Positions 26,283 to 36,406 are shown, numbered from the stretch's first letter. The stretch: DNA of 64,000 bases from Providencia rettgeri (GCF_041075285.1 NZ_CP163512.1:2356001-2420000); one strand, 5' to 3'. Notes: generated by a model from the letters alone, not told the origin. Numbers and translations are program-made.

Positions 26283-28493
26283 ATGGCAACCATTAAAGAT
26301 ATTGCAAAATTGGCGGGCGTCTCCCACGGAACGGTTTCTAACGTTTTGAATAAACGAGGAAATGTGAGTGTAGAGAAAATTGAAGCCGTCTATAAAGCAG
26401 CAAAGCAGATGGGCTATCAGCTCAATACACAAGCCCAATTATTGAGAACGAATAAGAGCCATAAAATTGCGATACTATTACCGCAGTTAGTCTCTGATAA
26501 ATACGCAATATTTTTTAATGCATTTAGGCAATCAATCTCTTTGTACCCTGAGATAACCTATGATCTGTTTTTGACGGATGATCTCGAAACAACAGAACTA
26601 GATGCATTACAAAAGATCGCTGCGGGTGGCTATAAACAGGTTGTTGCAGTAAGTTGTTTGCAAGACGCAACCCTCTATTTTGACACGTTAAAATTGCCAG
26701 CGTCTCAAATAGTGTTTATTTATCGCCAGCCAGCCAATGCCCATCATTTTTTTACGTTAGATTTTTCTCAAGCCGCTGACGCTATTTGTCAGCAAATTGC
26801 GACAAGTCGTAGCCAACTGGTTGGTATCTTTAGTGATGAACATGGTGAGTTAGAACGTTCAACGTTTGTTAGTGAGTTACAACGTAGTCTTAAACAACGT
26901 GCGCCAAATAAAAAATACATTGTGATCCGCGCTTCTAATGACGAGTCGTACAAAGCCGCATTTGATTTTTTCACCTTAGATCAAATACCCGATTTGTTCG
27001 TGGCTGAAGATATTGAAAAAGCAACCTTTTTAACTCAAGCCAGCTTTTTTGGTAGTCACAATGATTGCCCCGCTATTTTCGCCTTAAGTGGTAATATCCC
27101 TCCAATATTAAAAGGATTACACTGTTTTCCGATGAACTATGCACAGCTAGGGTTAGAGGTTGTCGATGAGTTAATGAAAGAGGAAGTGCAGAAAAATGAG
27201 ATCGTCTCTACAAACACCGTTTATGTTCGTAACCAAAGTGGCAACCTTTATACCGCCACGCCTGCGCTCAATACCGCCCATAACGATAAACCAAGCTTGA
27301 ATCTCCTTATTTTACCAAGCCCTTCAACAAATGCGCTCAAAAAGCTTTTGCCGCATTTTTATCGGCAAACAGGTATAAAAGTTAATTTAGCAATACACCC
27401 CTATGATGAAGTTTACCAAATATTAGGGCAACTTCATTTGCATCCTTATTATGATTTATTGCGTATTGATATGGCGTGCTTTCCTTGGTTTGCAGAGCGT
27501 ATATTACAACCTCTAGATAAAGTTGGGAGCGGTCTGACCGATTTATTAAGTAGCTTTTCGCTCCCCACCCAACAAAAGTTTAGTTTAGTGGGAGACATTG
27601 CTTATGCCATGCCGTTTGATGCGAGTGCACAGTTGCTATTTTATCGAAAAGACCTTTTTGAAGACCCCATTCTAAAACGAATGTATTACGAAAAAACAGG
27701 CAATGAATTAACCGTACCGACTAATTTTATTGAATATGACCAAGTCACCCAATTTTTTACAGAGCATCATGAAAAAGGGCATTTTTCTCGTCCTATTGGT
27801 GCATCAACAACATTGGGAAGTGCAGGGTTGATCGCAAGTGAATATTTATTGCGCTACTACGCCGAAGGTGGTCGTTTAATCGGGGTAGATGATATCCCTC
27901 GATTAGAAATGCCTTTGGCAGGTAAGGTATTAAGTGATTATCTATATCAAGTTTCAGTCACTGAAAATATCCATGAAAAATGGTGGAGCGAGTCAATTAG
28001 GCAATTTGAGAAGGGAGAGTTGGCTATGTTGATCGCTTATATGAACTTGTTTAATGATGTCGCCCACAGTGATATCTTCCCTAAAATTGGTTATGCACCT
28101 GTTCCAGGGGGGCTCCCTCAACTAGGTGGCGGGGCACTTGGCGTCTCCCGTTATAGCCAAAAATCACACTATGCAGAGCAATTTTATCGTTGGCTCTATT
28201 CCCCTATCGTAATGGATCACCTTATTTTATTGGGTGGAAACAGTAATCATCAAGATTTCAGTCATAACCAAGAAATATGCCATCGTTACCCTTGGATGCC
28301 GCTGGCTTACCAAGAAATTAACCGTGGGATCCGTGAATCTTCCATTCCAAGTGGCAAGTTATTTAATTTACGCCAAGCAGAAGTCATTATTGGGCAAGGG
28401 ATCACTAATGTAGTGAATAAAATCATGACAATAGAAGAAACCATCGAATACATTAACCAGCGTTTATTGGTCGATACACAAGGGGAGCGATAA
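26283..28493 (+). CDS. LacI-type regulator fused to an extracellular solute-binding domain
   Basis: 736 residues from ATG 26283, preceded by AAGGTG; the in-frame ATG at 26229 would add 18 residues without family character. Residues 1-50 are a LacI helix-turn-helix (TIKDIAKLAGVSHGTVSNVL). Residues about 60-325 resemble the LacI/periplasmic-binding effector domain. Residues about 335-736 look like a second, family 1-type solute-binding protein (LLILPSPSTNALKKLL, PYYDLLRIDM, QFEKGELAML, GYAPVPGG). No signal peptide precedes it, so the binding domain is cytosolic. Ordinary LacI proteins are about 330-350 residues. It is divergent from the hydrolase-MFS-mgtC genes and is presumably their regulator. 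The ligand is unknown. Confidence 0.88.
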   Translation: MATIKDIAKLAGVSHGTVSNVLNKRGNVSVEKIEAVYKAAKQMGYQLNTQAQLLRTNKSHKIAILLPQLVSDKYAIFFNAFRQSISLYPEITYDLFLTDDLETTELDALQKIAAGGYKQVVAVSCLQDATLYFDTLKLPASQIVFIYRQPANAHHFFTLDFSQAADAICQQIATSRSQLVGIFSDEHGELERSTFVSELQRSLKQRAPNKKYIVIRASNDESYKAAFDFFTLDQIPDLFVAEDIEKATFLTQASFFGSHNDCPAIFALSGNIPPILKGLHCFPMNYAQLGLEVVDELMKEEVQKNEIVSTNTVYVRNQSGNLYTATPALNTAHNDKPSLNLLILPSPSTNALKKLLPHFYRQTGIKVNLAIHPYDEVYQILGQLHLHPYYDLLRIDMACFPWFAERILQPLDKVGSGLTDLLSSFSLPTQQKFSLVGDIAYAMPFDASAQLLFYRKDLFEDPILKRMYYEKTGNELTVPTNFIEYDQVTQFFTEHHEKGHFSRPIGASTTLGSAGLIASEYLLRYYAEGGRLIGVDDIPRLEMPLAGKVLSDYLYQVSVTENIHEKWWSESIRQFEKGELAMLIAYMNLFNDVAHSDIFPKIGYAPVPGGLPQLGGGALGVSRYSQKSHYAEQFYRWLYSPIVMDHLILLGGNSNHQDFSHNQEICHRYPWMPLAYQEINRGIRESSIPSGKLFNLRQAEVIIGQGITNVVNKIMTIEETIEYINQRLLVDTQGER

Positions 28494-28521
28494 GACAAAT
28501 GTTGTTTGCCTGTGAAAAGCG

Positions 28522-28550
28522 ATGCGGCAAAAGCCGCATGGTTCATTTTT
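28522..28550 (+). terminator. Terminator of the LacI/solute-binding fusion gene
   Basis: Perfect stem ATGCGGC (28522-28528) and GCCGCAT (28533-28539) with an AAAA loop, followed by a T-rich stretch. Confidence 0.8.
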
Positions 28551-28846
28551 CGACATGTTTATACATGCTAGAAAGGTCCTAAACACATGTTGAGGTGACT
28601 GAGTTGCCCAATAACATTGAGCGCGTTGATTTTCTATTCCCAATAACCCGCGCACTGCTCACTTTAATCTAAAAAAATAATAAATACCCAGAACATATTA
28701 AAATATAGTGAAACTAAAATACCAAATAAAATATCTTTATGATAAGCAGAACGCTATCATAATGAAACGTTTATAGAATAAAGCTATTAATCACTTATAG
28801 ATAACTATAAGAAAATACGACCAATTGCCCAAGTTAGTCACTTAAA

Positions 28847-28882
28847 GAAGGCCAATTAATCATAATAATAAAATTAGCCTTC
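28847..28882 (-). terminator. Hairpin after can
   Basis: On the minus strand GAAGGCTAATT pairs with AATTGGCCTTC around an AT-rich loop, and TTTAAG follows. It is just downstream of the can stop. Confidence 0.55.
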
Positions 28883-28889
28883 CGTTTTA

Positions 28890-29567
28890 TTATTTCGCTG
28901 AACAACCTGTTGTAAATGGTGTCTTTGTTGTTAATGCAGCGATAGCCTCACGGTAACAAAGTTCGAGTTTCGCACAGCTGTCTGCTGTTATATCAAGATC
29001 AATTAAAAAACCGTCCGAAATACCATAAATCCAACCATGCACCATGATATCTTGCCCTCGTTTCCAAGCAGATTGAAGTACAGTGGAGTGCCCTAAATTA
29101 TATACCTGTTCGACGACATTTAATTCACATAAGCGGTTTATCCGTTCTGTCGGCTTAAGCTCACCAAGCATACGGCTATGTTTAAACCAAATATCACGAA
29201 TGTGTAGCAACCAATTATCAATTAAACCTAGAGCGTCGTTTTCTATCGCGGCTTCAATACCCCCACAACCGTAATGTCCACAAACAATGATGTGCTCAAC
29301 TTTAAGAACATCAATAGCATATTGAATAGCAGATAAACAGTTTAAATCTGTGTGGATCACCAAATTCGCAACGTTGCGATGCACAAAAAGATCCCCCGGT
29401 CCAACTTTAATTAATTTTTCCGAAGGTACGCGACTGTCAGAACAACCAATCCATAAGAATTTGGGTTGTTGATCTTTTGATAATGCTTTGAAGAAACTTG
29501 GGTCTTGTTCTTTTATTGACGTAGCCCATTCTCTATTATTAACAAATAACTCTTTAATTTTATCCAT
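28890..29567 (-). CDS. can: Beta-class carbonic anhydrase
   Basis: Cytosolic zinc enzyme interconverting CO2 and bicarbonate, supplying bicarbonate for biosynthesis. I choose the ATG at 29567 because it gives 225 residues with C42, D44, H98 and C101 as the zinc and catalytic residues, the same numbering as E. coli Can. An ATG six bases upstream is also in frame, and neither has a strong ribosome binding site. Strong matches include [36 protein letters not shown] and [14 protein letters not shown]. Single-gene unit. Confidence 0.96.
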   Translation of the reverse strand: MDKIKELFVNNREWATSIKEQDPSFFKALSKDQQPKFLWIGCSDSRVPSEKLIKVGPGDLFVHRNVANLVIHTDLNCLSAIQYAIDVLKVEHIIVCGHYGCGGIEAAIENDALGLIDNWLLHIRDIWFKHSRMLGELKPTERINRLCELNVVEQVYNLGHSTVLQSAWKRGQDIMVHGWIYGISDGFLIDLDITADSCAKLELCYREAIAALTTKTPFTTGCSAK

Positions 29568-29852
29568 TGCCATTCGGCACGCTCACTTACAGATAGATAG
29601 TATGCAATGTTTAGTCTTATTGATAAAACATAGTTAATTTAATTGCTGTTCTGCATTTTACTAGTAGATTATTCTCAATAAATTGATTAAAAGATATTTT
29701 ATTCAATGAAAAAAAGCAAGATACCCATATCTGTATGTTAATCGATATATACTATTAATTTACTCTGATTATCGTATAAATGACTATCCTTGAGCTACCT
29801 CATTGGCTATAGTCATATTTCATATTCTGAATAAAGAATGGAAAAAATAACC

Positions 29853-30239
29853 ATGGGCAACTTAAAAATACTTGTTCTTTTGTTAATAAGCTTAGTTACC
29901 AGCGGCTGTATTAATAAAAAGGAGAAAAACAAACTAACTTATACCGTAGAAGATGCTCACGTGGTTTTAAATAATGAGTGTATATTAGAACTTCAACAAT
30001 ACAATTCACAATCGGATACTCAACAAATTTGGTTAAAGCTTAAAGAAACACCATCTTGTTCAGGTAAACTAAATGCTTTGTTACTCAACAATATAGGTAA
30101 ACATCTTTCTGTACAGTTTGGTGGGGAAACCCTTCTTTCAGACACCTATATCTCAAGTGGAATACGCTCAGAAGATGGTTTTATTCAATCCGTACCGAAT
30201 AACGAAATTGCCTTAAAAATAATTAACGCATATAAATAA
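29853..30239 (+). CDS. Small predicted lipoprotein, SecDF-P1-head-like
   Basis: About 128 residues from ATG 29853 (an in-frame ATG at 29838 adds five). The signal peptide ends in a lipobox (LVTSGC), predicting a lipid-anchored envelope protein. The C-terminal half (LLLNNIGKHLSVQFGGETLLSDTY...) resembles the first periplasmic head subdomain of SecD, where the pattern is NIGxxLAIVLDGxVxSAP. That similarity is by eye and weak. Two cysteines in the mature part could pair. It is a single gene between can and ybiT with its own hairpin terminator. Function unknown. Confidence 0.75.
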   Translation: MGNLKILVLLLISLVTSGCINKKEKNKLTYTVEDAHVVLNNECILELQQYNSQSDTQQIWLKLKETPSCSGKLNALLLNNIGKHLSVQFGGETLLSDTYISSGIRSEDGFIQSVPNNEIALKIINAYK

Positions 30240-30262
30240 GCCTCAGAGATATTCTGAGGCTT
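30240..30262. terminator. Hairpin between the small lipoprotein gene and ybiT
   Basis: GCCTCAGA/TCTGAGGC stem with a five-base loop, immediately after the lipoprotein stop and 22 bases from the ybiT stop. It could serve both convergent genes. Confidence 0.7.
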
Positions 30263-30284
30263 CAGCTTAACTCGCCATTATTTT

Positions 30285-31883
30285 TTACAAAACCACACCT
30301 TGGCTTATTAGGTACTCATCATAAGTACCTTTGAAATCAATAACTTTATCTTCTTTGATTTCTAAAATACGGCTTGCCAGTGAACTAACAAACTCACGGT
30401 CATGGGAGACAAATATCAACGTCCCTTTGTACAACTCAAGTGCTAAGTTCAATGACTCAATGGACTCCATGTCCAAGTGGTTAGTTGGCTCATCCATAAT
30501 TAGAATGTTTGGTTGTTGCATCATCAACTTACCAAATAGCATACGCCCTTGCTCACCCCCTGATAACACTTTCACTTTCTTTTTAATGTCATCTTGCGTG
30601 AACAGTAAACGACCTAAGATGCTGCGCACCGCTTGTTCGTCGTCGCCTTCATTTTTCCACTGGCTCATCCAGTCAAAAACAGTCAAATCGGTCTCGAAAT
30701 CTTCTGCATGATCTTGAGCATAGTAACCAATGCGACTATTTTCCGACCACTTAACCACCCCACTTGTTGCTGGCTGCTCACCCATTAAGGTTTTTAAGAA
30801 AGTCGTTTTACCAATACCATTCGCACCGATAACCGCCATTTTCTCGCCAACTTCAAGGAGTAAATTCACATTTTTGAAGAGTGGCCCTTGATCATAACCA
30901 TTAGTTACCGCTTCTAATTCAAGTGCATTACGGAACAGCTTTTTCTCTTGCTCAAAACGAATAAATGGGTTTTGGCGGCTAGACGCCTTCACCTCATCTA
31001 ATTGAATTTTGTCAATTTGGCGAGCACGCGAGGTGGCTTGTTTCGATTTAGATGCGTTGGCGCTAAAGCGGCTAACGAAAGATTGAAGCTCGGCAATTTG
31101 CGCTTTTTTCTTCGCATTATCAGCAAGTAAACGCTCACGAGCTTGTGTCGCTGCTATCATATACTCATCATAGTTACCGGTAAATAAACGCAACTCACCG
31201 TAGTCTAAGTCCGCCATATGCGTACAAACGGTATTTAAGAAGTGCCTATCATGGGAAATAATGATCATTGTGCAATTACGATCATTGAGCACTTGCTCTA
31301 GCCAACGGATAGTATCAATATCCAAGTTGTTGGTTGGCTCATCAAGTAGCAAAATATCGGGATCCGAAAATAGGGCTTGAGCGAGTAATACGCGCAATTT
31401 CCAGCCCGGAGCAACTTCACTCATTGGGCCATAATGTTGCTCAACAGGGATACCGACACCGAGTAATAGTTCACCCGCACGTGCTTCTGCACTGTAACCA
31501 TCCATTTCACCATAGGCGACTTCCAAATCAGCGACGCGGTAACCATCTTCTTCGCTCATTTCAGGTAACGCATAAATACGGTCACGTTCTTGCTTCACAT
31601 TCCACAATTCGCTATGGCCCATAATGACCGTATCTAGAACCGTGTATTCTTCGAATGCGAATTGATCTTGGCGAAGTTTACCAATACGTTCATTCGGATC
31701 CGTAGTACTGACGTTACCCGATGTTGGAGTTAAATCGCCACCTAAGATCTTCATAAACGTCGATTTACCCGCGCCATTTGCGCCGATTAAACCGTAACGG
31801 TTGCCCGTACCAAATTTGACTGAAATGTTTTCAAACAGTGGCTTACTGCCAAACTGCATAGTGATATTGTTGGTTGTTAACAC
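30285..31883 (-). CDS. ybiT: ABC-F family ATPase YbiT
   Basis: Cytosolic, ribosome-associated ABC-F protein of 532 residues with two nucleotide-binding domains and no membrane part. Domain 1 has Walker [10 protein letters not shown] at about residue 34 and [10 protein letters not shown]. Domain 2 has GANGIGKTT, the LSGGEQGR signature and [10 protein letters not shown]. The charged linker between them ([23 protein letters not shown]) is the P-site tRNA interaction motif region of ABC-F proteins. It is very close to E. coli YbiT, a translation factor without a known antibiotic-resistance role. Monocistronic. Confidence 0.97.
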   Translation of the reverse strand: MLTTNNITMQFGSKPLFENISVKFGTGNRYGLIGANGAGKSTFMKILGGDLTPTSGNVSTTDPNERIGKLRQDQFAFEEYTVLDTVIMGHSELWNVKQERDRIYALPEMSEEDGYRVADLEVAYGEMDGYSAEARAGELLLGVGIPVEQHYGPMSEVAPGWKLRVLLAQALFSDPDILLLDEPTNNLDIDTIRWLEQVLNDRNCTMIIISHDRHFLNTVCTHMADLDYGELRLFTGNYDEYMIAATQARERLLADNAKKKAQIAELQSFVSRFSANASKSKQATSRARQIDKIQLDEVKASSRQNPFIRFEQEKKLFRNALELEAVTNGYDQGPLFKNVNLLLEVGEKMAVIGANGIGKTTFLKTLMGEQPATSGVVKWSENSRIGYYAQDHAEDFETDLTVFDWMSQWKNEGDDEQAVRSILGRLLFTQDDIKKKVKVLSGGEQGRMLFGKLMMQQPNILIMDEPTNHLDMESIESLNLALELYKGTLIFVSHDREFVSSLASRILEIKEDKVIDFKGTYDEYLISQGVVL

Positions 31884-32260
31884 TGCTAAGCCTTAAATTA
31901 AACGGTGTAGAGTTACCCGCCTTAAAGAGTATTCATCATAGCAAAAGCGGATAACACTGCTTTAAACAGCAATGCAATCAGAGATCCCTATGACCTGTAA
32001 AACGACGGGTATAAATAGCGGCGCATTATGCCATAATCGAACGCTTAGATCTTGTGCTGTTTTGATAATCTTTACTCATCAATCATTCTTGACGTTATTT
32101 ATCTTTCGTGGTGAATTTTCATGCTAATTGAGTTCGTTTTAGTCAAGGCGAGAGGTTTGCCGCCTAATAAACTCGACAAGCGCCTCTCAACGTAGCATCA
32201 AATAAGTGTAACGTGCCATAAAGCAACATTTAAGCATTATCCTTGTTCAAATATTAGCCC
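31884..32260. other. ybiT-tauD intergenic region
   Basis: 377 bp between tauD and ybiT, both leftward. It holds the ybiT promoter side and an inverted partial copy of the dispersed repeat (32099-32203). I see no terminator for tauD that I trust. Confidence 0.5.
32099..32203 (-). repeat. Inverted partial copy of the MITE-like dispersed repeat
   Basis: The minus strand aligns with 17083-17200: TTTGATGCTACGTTGAGAGG, GCGGCAAACCTCTCGCCTTG and TGAAAATTCACC followed by AAAGAT. It has only one GCTACGTTGAGAGGC unit where the fuller copy has two. No CTAG end is evident. It lies just downstream of tauD. Confidence 0.75.
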
Positions 32261-33100
32261 CTAATATGGTATGCCACCGATTATTGTTGCTCTGTGCATA
32301 ATACGTCGCTCAGGTAAATAATCCGCTGTGGCATAATGCTGTGTTATTTGATTATCCCAAATAACCAAATCGTCTTTATTCCATTGCCAACGCACCTGAA
32401 ATTCAGGCTTATTAATGTGCTGGAATAAAAAAGCCAGTGTGGTCTCACTCTCTTTTGGTGTTAACCCTATGATCCGAGTTGTAAAGCCTTCATTAACAAA
32501 TAAAGCTTTTCGCCCTGAAAGAGGGTGAGTCCTAACAACGGGATGTAATACCGGCGGGCTATTTTCTTTGGCTTTTAGCCATCTTGAATAAGTGACTTCG
32601 CAATGGTTAAAGCGGTACTCTGGAAATGATTTCGTAAAATCATGCACTGCCTGTAAGCCAGCTAGCATATGCTTCCACCGAACAGATAATGCGTTATAAG
32701 CTGCAATACCACTGACCCATAATGTATCCCCACCTAACGTTGGAATATGTTTCGCAGCTAAAACTGCCCCCATTGGCGGCGTTTCAATAAATGTAACATC
32801 CGTATGCCAATTGTCATTATCTGGTGGATTATCTTCATCCGTATCAAGTACCGTTATTTCCTCACATTCTGGTGTATGTGGATAAATTGGATGTGTGTGT
32901 AATAAACCGAATCGTTCTGCAAATTGTTTTTGCTGTATGGGTTCAATAGGTTGATTTCTTAAAAAAAGCACATGGTATGACTGTAAAGCATAATTAAGTG
33001 CAGTGAAAAGTTTATCATCTATTGCTTGAGATAAATCAATGCCACTGATGAGAGCACCTAATGTGGGTGTTATCCGCTTTATTTGAAAAGGATATTCCAT
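32261..33100 (-). CDS. tauD: Taurine dioxygenase TauD
   Basis: Cytosolic Fe(II)/2-oxoglutarate dioxygenase that releases sulfite from taurine for use as a sulfur source. 279 residues, close to E. coli TauD. The iron ligands are in the WHTD motif (NDNWHTDVTFIETPP) and the distal histidine in QHYATADYLP-RRIMHR; the 2-oxoglutarate-binding arginines lie in that same C-terminal block. The usual partners tauABC (taurine ABC importer) are not adjacent, so this copy stands alone. Substrate could be another sulfonate. Confidence 0.94.
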   Translation of the reverse strand: MEYPFQIKRITPTLGALISGIDLSQAIDDKLFTALNYALQSYHVLFLRNQPIEPIQQKQFAERFGLLHTHPIYPHTPECEEITVLDTDEDNPPDNDNWHTDVTFIETPPMGAVLAAKHIPTLGGDTLWVSGIAAYNALSVRWKHMLAGLQAVHDFTKSFPEYRFNHCEVTYSRWLKAKENSPPVLHPVVRTHPLSGRKALFVNEGFTTRIIGLTPKESETTLAFLFQHINKPEFQVRWQWNKDDLVIWDNQITQHYATADYLPERRIMHRATIIGGIPY

Positions 33101-33288
33101 ATAACCCCTAATGACTTCAGTTTTAATGTAAAAATGAAATTAATCTAGATTAGGCGTTTTAAAAATATCAAAAATAATAAAGTTAATATAAAACAATATA
33201 TTAAAAATATAATAATGTTAGTAATAGGTAGTTAATTAGTATTTTAAAAGGGTACTAATCGGCCGTATTCGACCGACTTGAAATAAAA

Positions 33289-33750
33289 TTACAGCTTAAT
33301 ACCCATAGTACGCGTAATTTCAGATAGGCCTTCACGTTCATAAAAGCGGATAGCATTATGGTTTTGTGCTAAAACAGACAGTTCTAAGTGGCTAAATTGT
33401 TTGCTTTTTGCCCATAATTTCATGCTATCAAGTAATTGATGCCCTATTTTTTCACCGCGAAAATCAGGAGAAACAATCAAATCAAAAACGTAAGCAAAGT
33501 CCCGTGGAACTAGGCAATTATATGGTTCGGCTGATTGATGCTGCGCAATACAAAACCCTTTAACTTCCCCTTCGAATTCAGCGACTAACAGATGAAATTT
33601 ATCATCAACAATGGCATTTTCAATAAACGCTTTTGATTGCATAGCAGGCTTCATCCGTTCAGGATCAAGCAACGCCATTTCACTAAACAAGGTTTGATAG
33701 AGAGATAAAATAGCGTTTAAATCATCATATGTTGCTTCTCGTATCATCAT
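33289..33750 (-). CDS. GNAT family N-acetyltransferase
   Basis: 153-residue acetyl-CoA-dependent acetyltransferase of unknown substrate. The core fold is visible: an N-terminal IREATYDDLNAI strand-helix, the acetyl-CoA loop FDLIVSPDFRGEKIGHQLL around residues 90-108, and the closing NHNAIRFYEREGL. Two ATGs in tandem start it; the second, at 33747, has better spacing from AAGGAA. It is just 22 bp downstream of the LOG-family gene on the same strand, so the two may be co-transcribed. Confidence 0.88.
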   Translation of the reverse strand: MMIREATYDDLNAILSLYQTLFSEMALLDPERMKPAMQSKAFIENAIVDDKFHLLVAEFEGEVKGFCIAQHQSAEPYNCLVPRDFAYVFDLIVSPDFRGEKIGHQLLDSMKLWAKSKQFSHLELSVLAQNHNAIRFYEREGLSEITRTMGIKL

Positions 33751-33772
33751 TTCCTTCGAATTTTTAAGTTGT

Positions 33773-34348
33773 TTAATCGTATGTTTTCACCGATGGCGCA
33801 ATATAGGACTCAAAACTATCCATCAATGCCGCTGGCGAATCGTTGACAATCGCCATATGGCGATACTTTTCATGTAGGAAACCTTCGTCCGCCATTTTAT
33901 TTGTCATGTCAATTAATGGTTGCCAATAATTATTAATGTTAAATAGGGCACAAGGCTTGGTATGTAAGCCAATCTGGCTCCAAGTAAACACTTCTGAATA
34001 CTCTTCTAACGTGCCATATCCCCCCGGTAAAGCAACAAACGCATCCGCCAGCTCAATCATTTTACTTTTGCGTTGATGCATTGTTTCAACTTTATACAGC
34101 TCAGTCAGATTTTTATGTGAAATTTCACGCTCTTCGAGCAATGACGGTATGACACCTATCGCCTTTCCACCGAGGGATAAAACAGTATCTGCAATTGTTC
34201 CCATAATGCCGACACTGGCTCCGCCATACACTAAAGCAATGTCTCTCTTAACCATTTCTTTTGCAAATTCAATCGCTTTTTGTTGATAAATTCCATTTTT
34301 GCCCATGCTTGAGCCACAATACACCGCGATACTTTTAATTTTTCCCAT
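33773..34348 (-). CDS. LOG family nucleotide 5'-monophosphate phosphoribohydrolase-like protein
   Basis: 191-residue Rossmann-fold protein of the TIGR00730/LOG family, once misnamed lysine decarboxylase. It has the diagnostic PGGYGTLEE (about residue 108), the GGASVGIMG loop, and MHQRKSKMIELADAFVALPG. Family members hydrolyse nucleoside monophosphates or cytokinin ribotides at the N-glycosidic bond. The ligand of this bacterial copy is unknown. First gene of a probable pair with the GNAT gene. Confidence 0.9.
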   Translation of the reverse strand: MGKIKSIAVYCGSSMGKNGIYQQKAIEFAKEMVKRDIALVYGGASVGIMGTIADTVLSLGGKAIGVIPSLLEEREISHKNLTELYKVETMHQRKSKMIELADAFVALPGGYGTLEEYSEVFTWSQIGLHTKPCALFNINNYWQPLIDMTNKMADEGFLHEKYRHMAIVNDSPAALMDSFESYIAPSVKTYD

Positions 34349-34686
34349 TACGTCCTCATTTTTTCATTTTATTATGGCGTTTTTACGAAAAAAGGATTAT
34401 ACGAGAGCAATAAAGAAGCTCAAGCCAAATTATTGACCATAATAAACAATTTTCTAATCTCTGTTATACCACTGCTATATCACTAAACCAATATCGGCTT
34501 TCCTATACCGCATTTTATCCCTCATAAATAAGCGCTATTAAGCAATAAACAAATATAAAATAGGCCTATTCTATGAGATAATCATGAGGAATTTGTTTTT
34601 CATTGTTCTACCTTATTTTTATTTAACACAAATTAATTAATTCTGTGTTTATGGCTTAGTAATGTTTTTCTGGGGTTTTATTAATT
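34349..34686. other. Intergenic region upstream of rhtA
   Basis: 338 bp between divergent genes, very AT-rich. It must contain the rhtA and LOG-gene promoters. In E. coli the rhtA side carries the small gene mntS, but I could not find a matching ORF here. Confidence 0.45.
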
Positions 34687-35574
34687 ATGTCTGCCGATAC
34701 CAAAAAAAGCGCATTTCCGCTATTACCAATAGGGTTATTACTCCTTGCAATGACCTCAATTCAAAGTGGAGCGTCCTTAGCTAAAACATTATTTCCTCTT
34801 ATCGGTGCCCCCGGCGTAACAGGTTTACGCTTATTACTGGCTACTATCATCTTGTTTGTTATCTTTAAGCCTTGGCGCTTAAATTTTAGAAAAAGCTCAT
34901 TAGTGCCATTGTTAACCTATGGGTTGTCACTTGGAACAATGAACTACCTTTTTTATTTGTCCCTTGAACGCATTCCTCTGGGGATCGCAGTGGCACTGGA
35001 ATTTACAGGCCCGTTAGCTGTCGCGATGTTTTCTTCGCGCAGACCTATCGATTTTTTGTGGATTGGGCTAGTGATTATTGGTTTACTCTTTTTGCTGCCA
35101 ATCGGTGATAATATTAATGCCATCGACCCCATCGGCGCTATTTATGCTTTAGGTGCGGGGGTATGTTGGGGGATTTATATTATTTTTGGTCAACGTGCAG
35201 GTGCAGGTTACGGTGCAGCAACTGTGGCCATTGGTTCCTTTATTTCTGCCCTAATTTTCTTTCCTATTGGTTTGATGCAAACGGGTTTTGAGGTGATGTT
35301 CGACCCTGCAATATTGCCCCTTGCTTTAGCTGTTGCTATCTTATCAACGGCATTTCCTTATACCCTTGAAATGATAGCTTTAACACGCCTGCCAGCAAAA
35401 ACTTTTGGTACATTAATGAGCCTTGAGCCTTGTATGGGCGCTTTCCTTGGTATTATTTTCTTACAAGAGCACCTCACTGCAACTCAATGGTTAGCGCTGT
35501 TATGCATCGTTTGTGCTTCTATTGGTTCTACATCCACCGCTACGCCGAAATCAAAAATAGAGGAAGTCTCATAG
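34687..35574 (+). CDS. rhtA: Threonine/homoserine exporter RhtA
   Basis: Inner-membrane EamA (DMT) family exporter of threonine, homoserine and related amino acids. 295 residues with ten hydrophobic segments in two repeats. It matches E. coli RhtA closely: SIQSGASLAKTLFPL-GAPGVTGLRL, PLGIAVALEFTGPLAVA, LPYTLEMIALTRLP-type and FGTLMSLEP. The neighbour dps downstream is conserved with E. coli. It is followed by two hairpins. Confidence 0.96.
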   Translation: MSADTKKSAFPLLPIGLLLLAMTSIQSGASLAKTLFPLIGAPGVTGLRLLLATIILFVIFKPWRLNFRKSSLVPLLTYGLSLGTMNYLFYLSLERIPLGIAVALEFTGPLAVAMFSSRRPIDFLWIGLVIIGLLFLLPIGDNINAIDPIGAIYALGAGVCWGIYIIFGQRAGAGYGAATVAIGSFISALIFFPIGLMQTGFEVMFDPAILPLALAVAILSTAFPYTLEMIALTRLPAKTFGTLMSLEPCMGAFLGIIFLQEHLTATQWLALLCIVCASIGSTSTATPKSKIEEVS

Positions 35575-35581
35575 CGTAAAT

Positions 35582-35640
35582 AATGCTTTTTTCTAAGCAT
35601 TAACAAGGTTAATAAACGGGTTAGTTCTGTTTATTAACCT
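35582..35640 (+). terminator. Two consecutive hairpins after rhtA
   Basis: AATGCTT/AAGCATT (35582-35601) lies eight bases after the stop. A perfect 12-bp stem follows, AGGTTAATAAAC (35606-35617) with GTTTATTAACCT (35629-35640). The remainder of 35641-35902 is AT-rich and holds the dps promoter, in which I did not identify a regulator site. Confidence 0.65.
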
Positions 35641-35902
35641 ATTATCTTGTCATTAACACTTCATCTATTTGTAATATTAATTGCTCCAACTTGCTTTAAT
35701 TTAATATTAATTTCACCTATCGCACTTATTGCAAAAAACAATTAACTTCTAGCAGCCACAATAAATTTAAGTACAGTAAGTCATATCGAGTTAGCCTATT
35801 AAATTAATCGTTTATTACACTATGACAGATTAAACTGAATACTTTATATTTATTAGCAAATGAGGTTATTAATCAATTTCAATATTAAAAAGAGGATGGA
35901 TC

Positions 35903-36406
35903 ATGAGTACAGCTAAATTATTTAAAACATCTTCAACTGAACTTTTATATACACGTAACGACTTGGAAGATAGCGTAAAATTAGAAACCATTGGTATTTT
36001 AAATGTGATGGTTGTTCATTTTACAGATCTGTCTTTAATGACTAAACAGGCTCACTGGAATATGCGAGGTCGTAATTTTATCGCAGTCCATGAAATGTTA
36101 GATGGCTTTAGAACCACATTAGTTGAGCATTTAGACGAATTTGCAGAACGTGCTGTACAACTAGGTGGCGTTGCAATTGGCACAACACAAGAAGTCAACC
36201 GCTTTACGTCACTAGAAGCTTATCCAATTAACATTCATAGCGTACAAGATCACTTAAAAGCCCTTGCAGACCGTTATGCAGTTGTCGCAAATGATATTCG
36301 TAAAGCCATTGATGAAGTCGAAGATGAAGACACTGCGGATATGTTTACCGCGGCATCTCGCGACATGGATAAATTCCTTTGGTTCTTAGAAGCGAATATT
36401 GAGTAA
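35903..36406 (+). CDS. dps: DNA-binding ferritin-like protein Dps
   Basis: Dodecameric mini-ferritin that oxidises and stores iron with hydrogen peroxide and coats DNA in starved cells. 167 residues, the E. coli length. Ferroxidase residues are visible in [20 protein letters not shown] and the following HLDEFAER. The lysine-containing N-terminal tail ([16 protein letters not shown]) is the usual DNA-contacting segment. AAAAAGAGGA precedes the ATG as the ribosome binding site. Monocistronic with a strong terminator. Confidence 0.98.
   Translation: MSTAKLFKTSSTELLYTRNDLEDSVKLETIGILNVMVVHFTDLSLMTKQAHWNMRGRNFIAVHEMLDGFRTTLVEHLDEFAERAVQLGGVAIGTTQEVNRFTSLEAYPINIHSVQDHLKALADRYAVVANDIRKAIDEVEDEDTADMFTAASRDMDKFLWFLEANIE

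Larger units (their letters stand above)
28494..28889. other. Intergenic region between the fusion regulator and can
   Basis: 396 bp between convergent genes. It contains the regulator's terminator at 28522-28550 and a hairpin for can at 28847-28882. The middle (28660-28840) is AT-rich and I see nothing else in it. Confidence 0.5.
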
